Positions 45,854 through 54,889 of a stretch of 64,000 nucleotides of DNA are shown here, in pieces. The translations under genes and the position numbers were made by a program. Each line of letters opens with the position of its first letter. Position 1 is the stretch's first letter. Source of the DNA: Aurantiacibacter rhizosphaerae (lineage in GTDB: Bacteria > Pseudomonadota > Alphaproteobacteria > Sphingomonadales > Sphingomonadaceae); assembly GCF_009807005.1 (NCBI RefSeq), contig NZ_WUBR01000001.1, forward strand, positions 558,001 through 622,000, read 5' to 3'. Under the pieces are notes generated by a model. That model saw only the letters and a list, made by a program, of their open reading frames with translations, was not told where the DNA came from and searched no databases.

Positions 45854-47673
45854 CAGTCTTCTCCCACCCGCTTCACATCGGGTGCCGAAGGCGGCTTGGC
45901 GACGGTCACGATCTGAAACATGCCCGAATGCATGTGGTAGAGCAGATGGCAGTGGAAGGCCCAGTCGCCCTGTTCGTCGGCGGTGAGGTCGAAGGTCGCG
46001 CTGCCGCCGGGCTGGACGATCACCGTGTGCTTCTGCGGCTGGCGATCGGCAGGCGCGCCGTTGACCAGTTCGAAGAAATGGCCGTGCAGGTGGATCGGGT
46101 GCGCCATCATCGTGTCGTTGACGAGTTTGACCCGCACGCGTTCGTTATAGGCGAAGCGGATCGGATCGTCGCTCACGGCGGTGAACTTCTTGCCGTCGAA
46201 CGACCACATGTAGCGCTCCATATTGCCGGTCAGATGAATCTCCATTTGTCGTGACGGGCGGCGCAGATCGTCGTTCGGTTCGAGCGCGACAAGATCTTTG
46301 TAGTTCAGGACTTTGTGCGGCACGTCGTCCAGCCCAAGGCCAGGATCGCCCATGCGATCGACCGGATTCATCGACACCATGTCGATACCGGGGCCGACCT
46401 TCACACTGGGCGGCAGCAGGGACGTGTCGCGCATGTTCATGCCGCTCATATCCATTCCGGACATCGGATCGGGGGTCGCACCCTGCGATGACATGTCATG
46501 GCCCATGGCCGTATGATCCATGCCGGCCATGTCGCCGCTGCCATGGTCCATTCCACCCGACCCGTGGCTCATACCCATGTCCGCCATCGTCAGAAGCGGC
46601 GGATCGCGCAAGGGCGGGATAGGAGCCCGCGCGCCGGGACGCGAGGCGAGGGTCGCCACCGCCATGCCCGACCGGTCCATGCTCTCGGCCACGATTGTCC
46701 GCGCCTCACCGGTCGGCTCGACAACGATGTCGTAGGTCTCCGCCGTGCCGATCTGGAACTCCTCGACCTCGACCGGGCGCACGTTTTGCCCATCGGCGCC
46801 AACCACCCAGAACTTCACCCCGGGAATGCGGACGTTGAAGAAGGTCATCGCGCTGCCGTTGATGACGCGCAGCCGCACCCGCTCGCCGGGATTAAATAGG
46901 AACTCGAGACCCTCTTCCGGGCCGCGTCCGTTGGCGAGATAGGTGTAAGTCGAGCCCGTCACGTCCAGGATGTCGGTCGCCATCATGCGCATGCGCGCCC
47001 ACATCCGCCGGTCTTCGCCAGAGAGCGGATAGTCGTCGGTCCAAGTGTTCTGCTGGTAATTGAAGTAGCCTTCGCCCTTCTTCAGCTTGTCCATGATGGT
47101 GTGCGGGTGGAGCGGGGTGAAATCGCTCAGCAGCAGCACGTAATCGCGGTCTGCCTGCACCGCGTCCGGGCCGGAGGGTTCGACCACGATCGGCCCGTAA
47201 TGCCCCGCCTGTTCCTGCAGTCCCGAATGGCTGTGCCACCAGTAGGTGCCGTGCTGGCGAAGCGCAGGGATGTCGTAGACGAAGGTCTCACCCGGCTTAA
47301 TTCCGGGGAAGCTGACGCCAGGGACGCCATCGAACTGGAACGGCAGCAGCAGGCCATGCCAATGGATCGAGCTGTCCTCATCAAGAGTGTTCGTAACCGC
47401 GAGGCGAACCGGCTGACCTTCGCGCAGGCGCACCAGCGGACCGGGCACGCTACCGTTCACGGCGACTGCGTGTCCGCGGCGGCCCTGCACGACGCGCGGG
47501 CCTTCGCCGATGGTCAGCGCGATGTCCCGACCCGAGACTTCATCGAAGCCAGCGCGGATGGGGCCGCCGCCGTGAAGGTCGGCGCCGCGGGCCCAGGCCG
47601 GCAGGGCCAAGGCGCCTGCACCGACCGCTCCCGCTCCCAAAAGTCGTCGACGCGAAACCAGCAATTCACTCAT
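45853..47673 (-). CDS. copA: CopA/PcoA-like periplasmic multicopper oxidase
   Basis: The 606-residue protein is Tat-exported (VSRRRLLGAGAVGAG) and has all four multicopper-oxidase motifs: IHWHG, YWWHSHSG, HPIHLHGHFF, and FHCHLLYHMHSGM (T1 Cu ligand Met). A Met/His-rich insert (HGSGGMDHGSGDMAGMDHTA) is present before the third domain. It oxidises Cu(I) in the periplasm. The start at 47673 is set by the Tat signal. Confidence 0.95.
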   Translation of the reverse strand: MSELLVSRRRLLGAGAVGAGALALPAWARGADLHGGGPIRAGFDEVSGRDIALTIGEGPRVVQGRRGHAVAVNGSVPGPLVRLREGQPVRLAVTNTLDEDSSIHWHGLLLPFQFDGVPGVSFPGIKPGETFVYDIPALRQHGTYWWHSHSGLQEQAGHYGPIVVEPSGPDAVQADRDYVLLLSDFTPLHPHTIMDKLKKGEGYFNYQQNTWTDDYPLSGEDRRMWARMRMMATDILDVTGSTYTYLANGRGPEEGLEFLFNPGERVRLRVINGSAMTFFNVRIPGVKFWVVGADGQNVRPVEVEEFQIGTAETYDIVVEPTGEARTIVAESMDRSGMAVATLASRPGARAPIPPLRDPPLLTMADMGMSHGSGGMDHGSGDMAGMDHTAMGHDMSSQGATPDPMSGMDMSGMNMRDTSLLPPSVKVGPGIDMVSMNPVDRMGDPGLGLDDVPHKVLNYKDLVALEPNDDLRRPSRQMEIHLTGNMERYMWSFDGKKFTAVSDDPIRFAYNERVRVKLVNDTMMAHPIHLHGHFFELVNGAPADRQPQKHTVIVQPGGSATFDLTADEQGDWAFHCHLLYHMHSGMFQIVTVAKPPSAPDVKRVGED

Positions 47674-47705
47674 GGGTCTTGCAACTCCTTCGGCCGCTGA
47701 CATAT

Positions 47706-47745
47706 ATACCCCCCAGGAGTATTGCAAGATACCCGGGAGGGTATC
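47706..47745. promoter_or_regulatory. Two CsoR-type GC-dyad operators between copA and csoR
   Basis: ATACCCCCCAGGAGTAT (47706-47722) and GATACCC-GGGA-GGGTATC (47728-47745) are pseudo-palindromes with AT ends and central C/G runs, as in known CsoR/RcnR operators. They sit between divergent copAB and csoR, so one repressor could control both transcripts. Confidence 0.75.
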
Positions 47746-47766
47746 GTCGCCGATGGAGTGCTAAAC

Positions 47767-48042
47767 GTGGCAGCAACCGATGGTTCCCGCATCGTAAATC
47801 GTCTTCGCAGGATCGAGGGACAGGTGCGCGGCGTGGCGCAGATGATCGAGGATGATCGTTACTGCATCGACGTCCTGAACCAGGTCCAGGCGATCAAAGC
47901 TGCTCTCGGCCGTGCCGAGAGCGAAATCTTGAAGCGCCATGCGGCTTGCTGCGTGGCTGAAGCGATCGCCAGCGGTGACGCCGACGAACAGAAGCAGAAA
48001 TTCGGCGAACTGGTCGACCTTTTCGAGAAGGCCAAGCGGTGA
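47767..48042 (+). CDS. csoR: CsoR-type copper-sensing repressor
   Basis: The all-helical 91-residue repressor has copper ligands C33, H58 and C62, with exactly the 25 and 4 residue spacing of M. tuberculosis CsoR (C36, H61, C65). The GTG at 47767 is chosen because GGAG at 47755-47758 is well placed; earlier in-frame starts would lie in or next to the operator. It is probably a repressor of its own operon and of copAB, released by Cu(I). Confidence 0.9.
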   Translation: MAATDGSRIVNRLRRIEGQVRGVAQMIEDDRYCIDVLNQVQAIKAALGRAESEILKRHAACCVAEAIASGDADEQKQKFGELVDLFEKAKR

Positions 48043-48668
48043 ACTCCGTTCTACGCCTTTTGGCCAGCCTGGCTCTTCTTCTCTCGGCAACGGTTGCGTT
48101 CGCGCACGGCGACGAGAAGCATGGGGAGGAGGGCACGCGTCCTGCTGTAACCGCTGAGGTCCGTGCTCAGCCCGGTCACGAAATGGAAACGATGGGCAGC
48201 GCCGCAGTTCCCAACGAAACCACGCAAGGCCATGATGCCGAGCAGGTTGAGAGTGAAGGCATAACCGGAGCTCTCAAGAGCCTGCATCCGGCAACCGTCC
48301 ACTTCCCGATAGCGCTCTTGCTGATGGCTGCGCTAATCGAGATGTTCGTAATGTCCCGCCGTACTTCAGAACGCGAAGCGGCCATGAAGATCATGATCTA
48401 CGGCGGCGCTGCGGGATCTGTCGTGGCAGCGCTGTTCGGGTGGATACATACCGGACTGTGGTTCGGCGGCGATACCGTCATGCAGCTTCACCGCTGGAAC
48501 GGGATGCTGATCGCCGCCCTTGGCCTGGTGGCAGCCTGGATCGCTTACCGAAATCCGCAATCGCGCCTTGCTCTTCGCCTGACGCTTTTTCCGCTTGCGG
48601 TCCTACTGATCGCTCAGGGCTACATGGGCGGCGAACTCGCTCATGGTCTCAATCACCTCAAACTCTGA
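48039..48668 (+). CDS. DUF2231-type membrane protein of the copper operon
   Basis: The 209-residue protein has a signal-like N-terminus (ASLALLLSATVAFA), a His/Glu-rich segment, then LHPATVHFPIALLLMAALIE, the hallmark of DUF2231, with four or so membrane spans. The GTG start overlaps the csoR stop. The family may handle heme or copper at the membrane; no function is proven. Confidence 0.85.
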   Translation: MNSVLRLLASLALLLSATVAFAHGDEKHGEEGTRPAVTAEVRAQPGHEMETMGSAAVPNETTQGHDAEQVESEGITGALKSLHPATVHFPIALLLMAALIEMFVMSRRTSEREAAMKIMIYGGAAGSVVAALFGWIHTGLWFGGDTVMQLHRWNGMLIAALGLVAAWIAYRNPQSRLALRLTLFPLAVLLIAQGYMGGELAHGLNHLKL

Positions 48669-48679
48669 AGGAGCCTGCC

Positions 48680-49063
48680 ATGCGTTTCAATTCTTTCGCC
48701 TGCGCCGGAAAGTCGTTGCTTGCGCCAGCGCTCCTGCTCCCGCTGTATGCATGCAGTGATGCCGCCGCTCCGGTGGAGGAGGAAACTCCGGCAGCCGAGG
48801 CGGCTGTCGCTACCCCCGCTCCGGTTGCTTCCGAGGCGGTCACCGAGCCGGTCTCCGAGCCGCGATCTGATGCGCCAGTCGCCGCGTCGAGTCCGCAGCC
48901 TGCAACCACCAGTGCGCCCGTGCCTTCCGCTCGCAAGGTCGCGCCGGCACCCGTCGCAACCCCCACGCCGACGGCAGCCGCAACGCCCGCCGCTGATCCG
49001 CATGCGGGCCACGACATGACCACCATGTCCGACGAAGACATGAAAGCAATGGGACACAACTGA
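48680..49063 (+). CDS. Ala/Pro-rich lipoprotein with Met/His tail
   Basis: The 127-residue protein has a lipobox (LLLPLYAC), a low-complexity Ala/Pro/Thr stretch of about 85 residues, and a C-terminal metal-binding-like tail HAGHDMTTMSDEDMKAMGHN. It starts 11 bases after the DUF2231 gene and overlaps the DUF411 gene by TGATG. Family unknown; a periplasmic copper-binding tether is plausible. Confidence 0.7.
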   Translation: MRFNSFACAGKSLLAPALLLPLYACSDAAAPVEEETPAAEAAVATPAPVASEAVTEPVSEPRSDAPVAASSPQPATTSAPVPSARKVAPAPVATPTPTAAATPAADPHAGHDMTTMSDEDMKAMGHN

Positions 49064-49527
49064 TGAGCCAACGCAGAAATCCGACCCGTCGCCCGCTTCT
49101 CCCCATACTTGGCACGATGTTGCTCGCAGCCTGTACGGGCGCGGCGCAGGCAGCCAGCTTCACCATGTATCGCGATCCCAGCTGCGGATGCTGCGAAGCC
49201 TGGGCCGCGCACATGCGGCAGGGCGACCGGCACGAAGTCGCCACGGTCGATCACCCCGACATGGCGTCGGTAAAGACGCAGAACGGCGTCCCTGATGACC
49301 TTCGTTCGTGTCACACCCTGATCGCGGATCGCTACGTCATCGAGGGCCACGTACCCGCCGCCGAAGTCGAACGCCTGCTCGCGGAAAGGCCCGACTGGGT
49401 CGAAGGGCTCGCGGTCGCCGGTATGCCGCTCGGATCGCCCGGCATGGAAGCGGGGGGCAAAGTCCAACCGTACCAGGTAATAGCGTTCGGCAACGGCCGC
49501 CGCGAGGTTTTCGCATCCTATCCCTGA
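49063..49527 (+). CDS. DUF411-family periplasmic metal-binding protein
   Basis: The 154-residue protein has a signal (or lipoprotein) N-terminus (LGTMLLAACTGAAQA), then the DUF411 core MYRDPSCGCCEAWAAHM with a CxCC motif and GVPDDLRSCHTLIADRY with a conserved Cys-His. DUF411 proteins are found beside copper genes and bind Cu in studied cases. Confidence 0.88.
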   Translation: MSQRRNPTRRPLLPILGTMLLAACTGAAQAASFTMYRDPSCGCCEAWAAHMRQGDRHEVATVDHPDMASVKTQNGVPDDLRSCHTLIADRYVIEGHVPAAEVERLLAERPDWVEGLAVAGMPLGSPGMEAGGKVQPYQVIAFGNGRREVFASYP

Positions 49528-49566
49528 TTTCAGTCATACGCACCTGCGAAGCAGAGGAGGCAATCC

Positions 49567-51933
49567 ATGAGCTGTTGCGACACCCACCACGCAAATCACG
49601 CGGAAGGTGAAGCTACCGCCGTCGACCCCGTCTGCAGCATGAGCGTGACGATCGAAAGCGCGGCTCATGTCGCCGAGCACGATGGCGCGACCCATTACTT
49701 CTGTTCGGCACGATGCAAGGACAAGTTCGTCAGCGATCCGGAGCACTATCTGTCGGGCGCGCATCCCATGCAGGTCGAAGACGTTCCCGAAGGGACGATC
49801 TACACCTGTCCCATGCATCCCGAGATCCGGCAGGTAGGACCGGGAAGCTGCCCCATCTGCGGAATGGCTCTGGAGCCCGAGACGGTCAGCCTCGAGGATG
49901 GCCCCGATCCCGAACTCGTCGACATGACCCGCCGCTTCTGGGTCAGCGCGCTCTTCACCCTGCCGTTGTTCGCCTACGCGATGAGCGACATGGTGCCCGG
50001 GATCAGCTTCGACCGGCTGATCGAACCGGCACGTGCGCAATGGGCGCAGCTGGCCCTCGCTACACCGGTCGTACTTTGGGGCGGCTGGCCTTTCTTCGAG
50101 CGCGCATGGCAGTCGCTCAGGACCCGCAACCTCAACATGTTTACGCTGATCGGCTTCGGCGTTGCGATCGCATTCCTGTTTAGCCTCGTCGCGACTCTCC
50201 TTCCCGATATATTCCCGCCCGCCTTCCGCGATCATTCGGGTCGGGTTGGGGTATATTACGAAGCAGCGGCGGTCATCACCACGCTCGTCCTACTTGGCCA
50301 GGTGCTCGAACTCAGGGCGCGGGGCTCGACCTCGAGCGCGCTGCGTGCACTGCTCGAACTTGCGCCGCCGACCGCGCTCAAGATCTTCGGCAGCGGCGAC
50401 GAGCGCGAAGTGTCGCTCGACCAATTGGCAAGCGGTGACCTGCTCCGCGTCCGCCCGGGTGACAAGGTGCCGGTCGATGGCGAAGTGACCGAGGGCGCGA
50501 GCGCCATTGACGAGTCCATGATCAGCGGCGAGCCGCTGCCTGTTTCCAAAAAGGCCGGCGACCAGGTGATCGGCGGAACGGTCAACCAGACCGGCGGCTT
50601 CGTTATGCGGGCGGGCGCGGTCGGCAAGGACACGATGCTGTCCAAGATCGTCCAAATGGTCGCCGAAGCTCAGCGCAGCCGCGCACCGATCCAGCGTCTG
50701 GCCGATCAGGTCGCGGCCTGGTTCGTGCCTTCCGTGGTCGTGATCGCGGTCGTTACCTTTATCGTCTGGGCCATCTGGGGGCCATTCCCCGCGCTTGCCT
50801 ATGCGCTGGTCAACGCAATCGCCGTTCTCATCATTGCCTGCCCATGCGCGCTCGGCCTCGCAACGCCGATGTCGATCATGACCGGGACCGGCAAGGGCGC
50901 CCAGCACGGCATCCTCATCCGCAACGCCGAGGCGCTCGAGACGCTCGAAAAGATCGACACGCTGGTGGTCGACAAGACGGGCACTCTCACCATGGGCAAG
51001 CCTGATCTCGTCGCCGTCACTCCCCGAGTGGGCCTGGACGAGGCCGAGTTCCTTTCCGCCGTCGCCGCGGTCGAATCGGGGAGCGAGCATCCGCTTGCCC
51101 ATGCAATAGTTGAAGGCGCCAAGGCGCGAGGCGTGGCGTTCGAGGCAGCGTCTGATTTGTCGTCGACTACCGGCGAGGGTGTCGAGGCGCGCGTGGGACC
51201 GCGGAAGGTCGCCATTGGTAACGAGAAACTGATGCGGCGGCTCGGTATCGATGATGCGGAATGGCTCGCGTCCGCAGAAGCCGGACGCTCCCAGGGCCAG
51301 ACCGTGATGTTCGTGGCCATCGATGGCGCACCGGCAGGGCTGATCGCGGTCGCCGATCCGATCAAGCCGACCAGCGCTGCGGCCATTCGGGCGCTGCACG
51401 AGCGCGGGATCGAAGTGGTCATGCTGACCGGCGATAGCCGGGCCACCGCCGAAGCCGTGGCCCGCCAGCTCGGTATCGACGAGGTCGAGGCCAATGTGTC
51501 GCCCGAGGACAAGCATCGCAAGATCGAGGCTCTCAAGGCCGCCGGCAAGCGCGTTGCGATGGCAGGGGACGGCATCAACGATGCGCCGGCGCTGGCGGCG
51601 GCGGATGTCGGCATTGCGATGGGAACCGGCACCGACGTGGCAATCGAAAGCGCTGGCGTCACGCTGGTTCGCGGCGACCTGACCGGTGTTCTCCAGGCGA
51701 TCGTCCTGTCGCGCGCCACCATGCGCAATATTCGCCAAAACCTCGTATTCGCGTTCGGATACAATGCGCTCGGCATCCCGGTGGCAGCGGGCGTGCTGTT
51801 TCCCGCCTTTGGCCTTCTTCTCAATCCAATGATCGCCGCCGCGGCCATGAGCCTCTCGTCGGTGTCGGTCATCGCCAATGCCCTGCGTCTTCGCGGGCTC
51901 AGCCTTCCAACCTTGAGCGAAGGTCGGGCATGA
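49567..51933 (+). CDS. copA: Copper-exporting P-type ATPase with YHS and HMBD domains
   Basis: The 788-residue PIB-1 ATPase starts with a Cys/His-rich segment and a YHS domain ([12 protein letters not shown], then [11 protein letters not shown]), then a heavy-metal-binding domain (YTCPMHPEI and CPICGMAL, about 78-100). The membrane metal motif is CPC ([13 protein letters not shown]), the phosphorylation site DKTGTLTMG and the hinge [11 protein letters not shown]. It expels Cu(I) (or Ag) from the cytoplasm. It has no classical N-terminal GMxCxxC domain. It starts 39 bases after the DUF411 gene with a good AGAGGAGG site. Confidence 0.94.
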   Translation: MSCCDTHHANHAEGEATAVDPVCSMSVTIESAAHVAEHDGATHYFCSARCKDKFVSDPEHYLSGAHPMQVEDVPEGTIYTCPMHPEIRQVGPGSCPICGMALEPETVSLEDGPDPELVDMTRRFWVSALFTLPLFAYAMSDMVPGISFDRLIEPARAQWAQLALATPVVLWGGWPFFERAWQSLRTRNLNMFTLIGFGVAIAFLFSLVATLLPDIFPPAFRDHSGRVGVYYEAAAVITTLVLLGQVLELRARGSTSSALRALLELAPPTALKIFGSGDEREVSLDQLASGDLLRVRPGDKVPVDGEVTEGASAIDESMISGEPLPVSKKAGDQVIGGTVNQTGGFVMRAGAVGKDTMLSKIVQMVAEAQRSRAPIQRLADQVAAWFVPSVVVIAVVTFIVWAIWGPFPALAYALVNAIAVLIIACPCALGLATPMSIMTGTGKGAQHGILIRNAEALETLEKIDTLVVDKTGTLTMGKPDLVAVTPRVGLDEAEFLSAVAAVESGSEHPLAHAIVEGAKARGVAFEAASDLSSTTGEGVEARVGPRKVAIGNEKLMRRLGIDDAEWLASAEAGRSQGQTVMFVAIDGAPAGLIAVADPIKPTSAAAIRALHERGIEVVMLTGDSRATAEAVARQLGIDEVEANVSPEDKHRKIEALKAAGKRVAMAGDGINDAPALAAADVGIAMGTGTDVAIESAGVTLVRGDLTGVLQAIVLSRATMRNIRQNLVFAFGYNALGIPVAAGVLFPAFGLLLNPMIAAAAMSLSSVSVIANALRLRGLSLPTLSEGRA

Positions 51934-52346
51934 TCGCGGCAACGGCTATCGGAATAGCGCTCTTCCTTGCTTCGCTGACATTGCATCTCGCCATGCTGCG
52001 CCTGGCGAAGAAGCTTGCACCGCCGGGGCTTGCGCCGACCGGTCTGAGACTAACGGGCGGCTCATTGCTCGTTCTCATCAGCCACATGATGGTAGCCGTT
52101 GTCTTCGCGGCCGGTTTCGCATGGGCAGCCTCGCTCGGTCTTGGCGGGTTCGCCAAGGAACCGGCCATGTTGCCCATGGATTATTATTACTTCGCCCTGA
52201 TCACCGTGACGACAGTGGGCCTGGGCGACATCTATCCAACCGATCATCTCAGGGTGATTGCGGGCATCGCGTCGCTGACGGGTTTCATCCTGATCAGCTG
52301 CACAGCCCAGTACGTATACAAGACGATGAGCCAACAGGAGGATTGA
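51930..52346 (+). CDS. Potassium-channel-like (Ion_trans_2) membrane protein
   Basis: The 138-residue protein has three hydrophobic stretches and a pore loop [12 protein letters not shown] (about 92-103), with the K+ selectivity filter TVGLGD. It overlaps the ATPase stop (ATGA) and is 1 base from the DUF305 gene, so it belongs to the copper operon. It is probably an ion channel. Why it is linked with copper export is unknown; charge compensation during metal export is a speculation. Confidence 0.8.
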   Translation: MIAATAIGIALFLASLTLHLAMLRLAKKLAPPGLAPTGLRLTGGSLLVLISHMMVAVVFAAGFAWAASLGLGGFAKEPAMLPMDYYYFALITVTTVGLGDIYPTDHLRVIAGIASLTGFILISCTAQYVYKTMSQQED

Positions 52347-52970
52347 ATGGCTGACAACCACAGCGCGGACCACCAGCAGAACGGTGGTGGAAGCCACTAC
52401 TGGCGCTTCATGGCGATGGTGGCGACGTCGACCGCGATCATGTTCGGCCTGATGTATCTAAACACATACGAGCTTAATCACGTGTTCTGGAGCGAGACGC
52501 GCTTTTGGATGACGTTCGTTATGGGCGGCATGATGATGATCGTCATGCTCCTCTTCATGTGGGGCATGTACAAGGACAAGACCAAGAACTTCATCATCCT
52601 GGGCGTAGGCGCGCTGGTCTTTGCGGTGGCGCTGTGGCTGGTCCGCAGCCAGGCGACCGTCAACGACGAAGAGTACATGTCCGCTATGATCCCTCACCAT
52701 TCGATCGCAATCATGACGAGCGCGCGGGCCGAGATCACCGATCCGCGTGTTCGCAAGCTGGCGGACTCGATCATCGAGGCTCAGGTCAAAGAAATTGCAG
52801 AGATGAAGTTGCTGATCGAAGATATCGAAAGGAACGGTGAGATGGGCGACGGCACGCCACTCCCCGCGCGGACGACCGATCTCACACCAGAGCTATTGCA
52901 GGAAGCCAAACAGGCGGTTGAGCGTCCTATCAGCCCGGAGGTGCGCGACGAGGTTACGGTGGACGAATAG
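52347..52970 (+). CDS. DUF305 membrane protein
   Basis: The 207-residue protein has three membrane spans with Met-rich faces (FVMGGMMMIVMLLFMWGMY) and a C-terminal DUF305 domain (MIPHHSIAIMTSARAEITD, with the HHxxAxxM motif). DUF305 proteins are common in copper clusters and probably bind Cu through Met/His. It is the last gene of the csoR operon. Confidence 0.88.
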   Translation: MADNHSADHQQNGGGSHYWRFMAMVATSTAIMFGLMYLNTYELNHVFWSETRFWMTFVMGGMMMIVMLLFMWGMYKDKTKNFIILGVGALVFAVALWLVRSQATVNDEEYMSAMIPHHSIAIMTSARAEITDPRVRKLADSIIEAQVKEIAEMKLLIEDIERNGEMGDGTPLPARTTDLTPELLQEAKQAVERPISPEVRDEVTVDE

Positions 52971-53299
52971 AAGCTTCGAGATGATTTATCCCGCAATTTG
53001 CGAAAACGTGAATTTGCGGGATAACCACGTGATCGGATGGCTGTGCGAAGGTGGTTTGCTGACCGTTCTTGCTGACTTGCAATGACGATATCAAAGCGGG
53101 ATTAGCGCTAATGCTGAGTCCTGAAAAAGGCATCGAACCAATGCATTAGACGGGTTTTGAGGGCCTTTTGAGGGCTTTTTGGAGATAGCCGAATTTCTAA
53201 CCATCTGATAAGACTTAAAAAACTAGCTCGAATGTGATGCCTCTTCTGGCACCATTTCAAAAGTTTTCTCCAAAAATTCGACTCACCGCGCGAGCGCGA
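52971..53299. other. Junction gap with a long inverted repeat
   Basis: No gene is supported in these 329 bases between the copper operon and the oppositely oriented dioxygenase gene. TTATCCCGCAA (52986-52996) and TTGCGGGATAA (53014-53024) are perfect 11-bp arms around a 17-base loop. ATTAGCGCTAAT (53101-53112) is a 12-bp palindrome. TTTTGAGGGC is directly repeated near 53154-53175. The region is AT-rich compared with its flanks and may be a module border or recombination scar. Confidence 0.5.
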
Positions 53300-54787
53300 T
53301 CAGGCGCTTTGCAGTATGGGGTCAGCAAGGCCGATGTCTTCGGCGCGGGCGAAGTTGCCGTGGAGGCCGAAGCGCAGCCGGATGGGCACGTTGATCGTTG
53401 CCAGCGGGCCTTTCTCAATATCCAGGGCATCGAAAATCAGCAGGTCGCTGCGGTGATCTTCTAGCCTGTTGCAAACCAGTACGATCCAGCCGTCACCCTC
53501 CGGCGCATCCTTGGTGCGCGGTATGAAGCATGGTTCCTGCAAGGAGGAGACGGGGCCGCACCACCAGTGCTTTTCCGCTCCTGTTTCCAGATCTTTCAGG
53601 AACAGGCAATTCATCATGAAGCCGGTGGCGCTGCCGCCTTTCAGTTCGACCGGGCGATCCATGTCGACTTCAAGGCCCCAGGTGTAGCGGTTCTTTTGTC
53701 CGGTGAAGCGGTCATCGATGCGGGGGAATTCGCTGGCGGTATCGGTCAGCCGTTTGATCTCGGCAAATTCATCCGTGTTGCTGGCAAGGTCCACGGTCCA
53801 GCGGGTAAGGCGCGGCATGGCTGCGATCGGATCGAAGGGCGCGCCATGCACATCGGGGAAGAAGGGGAAGGCGTTGTTCTCTCCTTCGGGCGCGATGAAA
53901 TGGATCTTCGTGCCATCCTGCCATGCATTCACGGTGTGGCTGGCAAAGCAATTGTCGCGCTTGAACCAGCGGATATCTGAATCGCGCAGATCATCCCGGC
54001 GCGGAATGATGCCCAGGTACACGGGCATCGTTGTGTCAAAGCCGAAATGCGGCTTACCATGCTCCAGCCTTTCCCAGCTGCCCACGGACGGCACGATGTG
54101 CAGCACCAGATAATCTGGTGTGATCGCGAAATCGTGCATCATGCAGTAGTATGGCACCTTGAACCATTCCTCGCGCACAAGCTTTCCGGCGCTGTCTATC
54201 TCCATGTAGGAAACGTCATCGGTGCAAAGGCCGCTGGCGGCATAGCCGAGGGCCACCATGTTGCCGGTGGCGGGGTCGATTTTCGGATGGGCAGTGAAAG
54301 TCTGGCTTTTCATCGCGCCGTCGAATGTTTCGAAGCTTTCGCTCTCCATCGTCACCGGGTCCATGATCAATGCCGGAGAATCCTCCTTCATCGCCCACAG
54401 CTTTCCGGCGAAGAGCCAGGCATTGGTGTTTGCGGTGGAGCGCAGCCTGCCCGTCACGCTTTCATCATCGGTGAGGGGGTTGCGATAGGCGCCGAACAGG
54501 GCCTCGCCAGCGTCACGCTCCAGCTTCCATTTGTCTGTCTGGGCCCAGCGTTGCCTGAAATCGCACTGGCCATCGTGGAAATGGAAACGGCTGATCATGC
54601 CATCCCCGTTGAACGGAATGTCATCGCCCAAGCGCGGCGGGAATTGCGGATCGGGCTGAACGCGGAAGAAGGCACCGTTCAGCCCTTCGGGGATCGTCCC
54701 TTCGTGCTGCAGGTCCATGATGTCAGCCTCTATCCGGCTGGGCGTGTTGAAGCCTGTGAAGCTGGGCGTATCGGGAAAGGTGCTCAT
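53300..54787 (-). CDS. NOV1-like stilbene-cleaving carotenoid-oxygenase-family dioxygenase
   Basis: The 495-residue non-heme Fe(II) dioxygenase cleaves the central double bond of stilbenes to two aldehydes in the best-known relatives (NOV1, LsdA). The four iron-binding histidines are H167, H218, H284 and H476, and the stilbene-binding residues F59, Y101 and K134 sit at the same numbers as in NOV1 (recalled). The ATG at 54787 is chosen because it reproduces this numbering; an upstream start at 54871 would add 28 residues. It lies 102 bases downstream of marR, in the same direction. Confidence 0.9.
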   Translation of the reverse strand: MSTFPDTPSFTGFNTPSRIEADIMDLQHEGTIPEGLNGAFFRVQPDPQFPPRLGDDIPFNGDGMISRFHFHDGQCDFRQRWAQTDKWKLERDAGEALFGAYRNPLTDDESVTGRLRSTANTNAWLFAGKLWAMKEDSPALIMDPVTMESESFETFDGAMKSQTFTAHPKIDPATGNMVALGYAASGLCTDDVSYMEIDSAGKLVREEWFKVPYYCMMHDFAITPDYLVLHIVPSVGSWERLEHGKPHFGFDTTMPVYLGIIPRRDDLRDSDIRWFKRDNCFASHTVNAWQDGTKIHFIAPEGENNAFPFFPDVHGAPFDPIAAMPRLTRWTVDLASNTDEFAEIKRLTDTASEFPRIDDRFTGQKNRYTWGLEVDMDRPVELKGGSATGFMMNCLFLKDLETGAEKHWWCGPVSSLQEPCFIPRTKDAPEGDGWIVLVCNRLEDHRSDLLIFDALDIEKGPLATINVPIRLRFGLHGNFARAEDIGLADPILQSA

Positions 54788-54855
54788 CACTGCATGACCT
54801 TGGCTGAAACTGGATCGTGTCAACAATACAGGGAGGTTTGCATCTTTGCAATTAT

Positions 54856-54879
54856 CGGTCATTGTCAACACAATGACCG
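54856..54879. promoter_or_regulatory. 10-bp-arm palindrome between marR and the dioxygenase gene
   Basis: CGGTCATTGT and ACAATGACCG are perfect arms around CAAC. On the minus strand TTGACA spans the centre of the dyad. It is a strong candidate for the MarR operator controlling the dioxygenase; an RNA hairpin after marR is the alternative, but no U-run follows. Confidence 0.6.
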
Positions 54880-54889
54880 GAATGATGCA

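Noticed and set aside
50290-51942. Long minus-strand frame of 550 codons opposite the copper ATPase
   Set aside because: Antisense to a well-supported P-type ATPase; His/Arg/Gly-rich translation typical of high-GC shadows.
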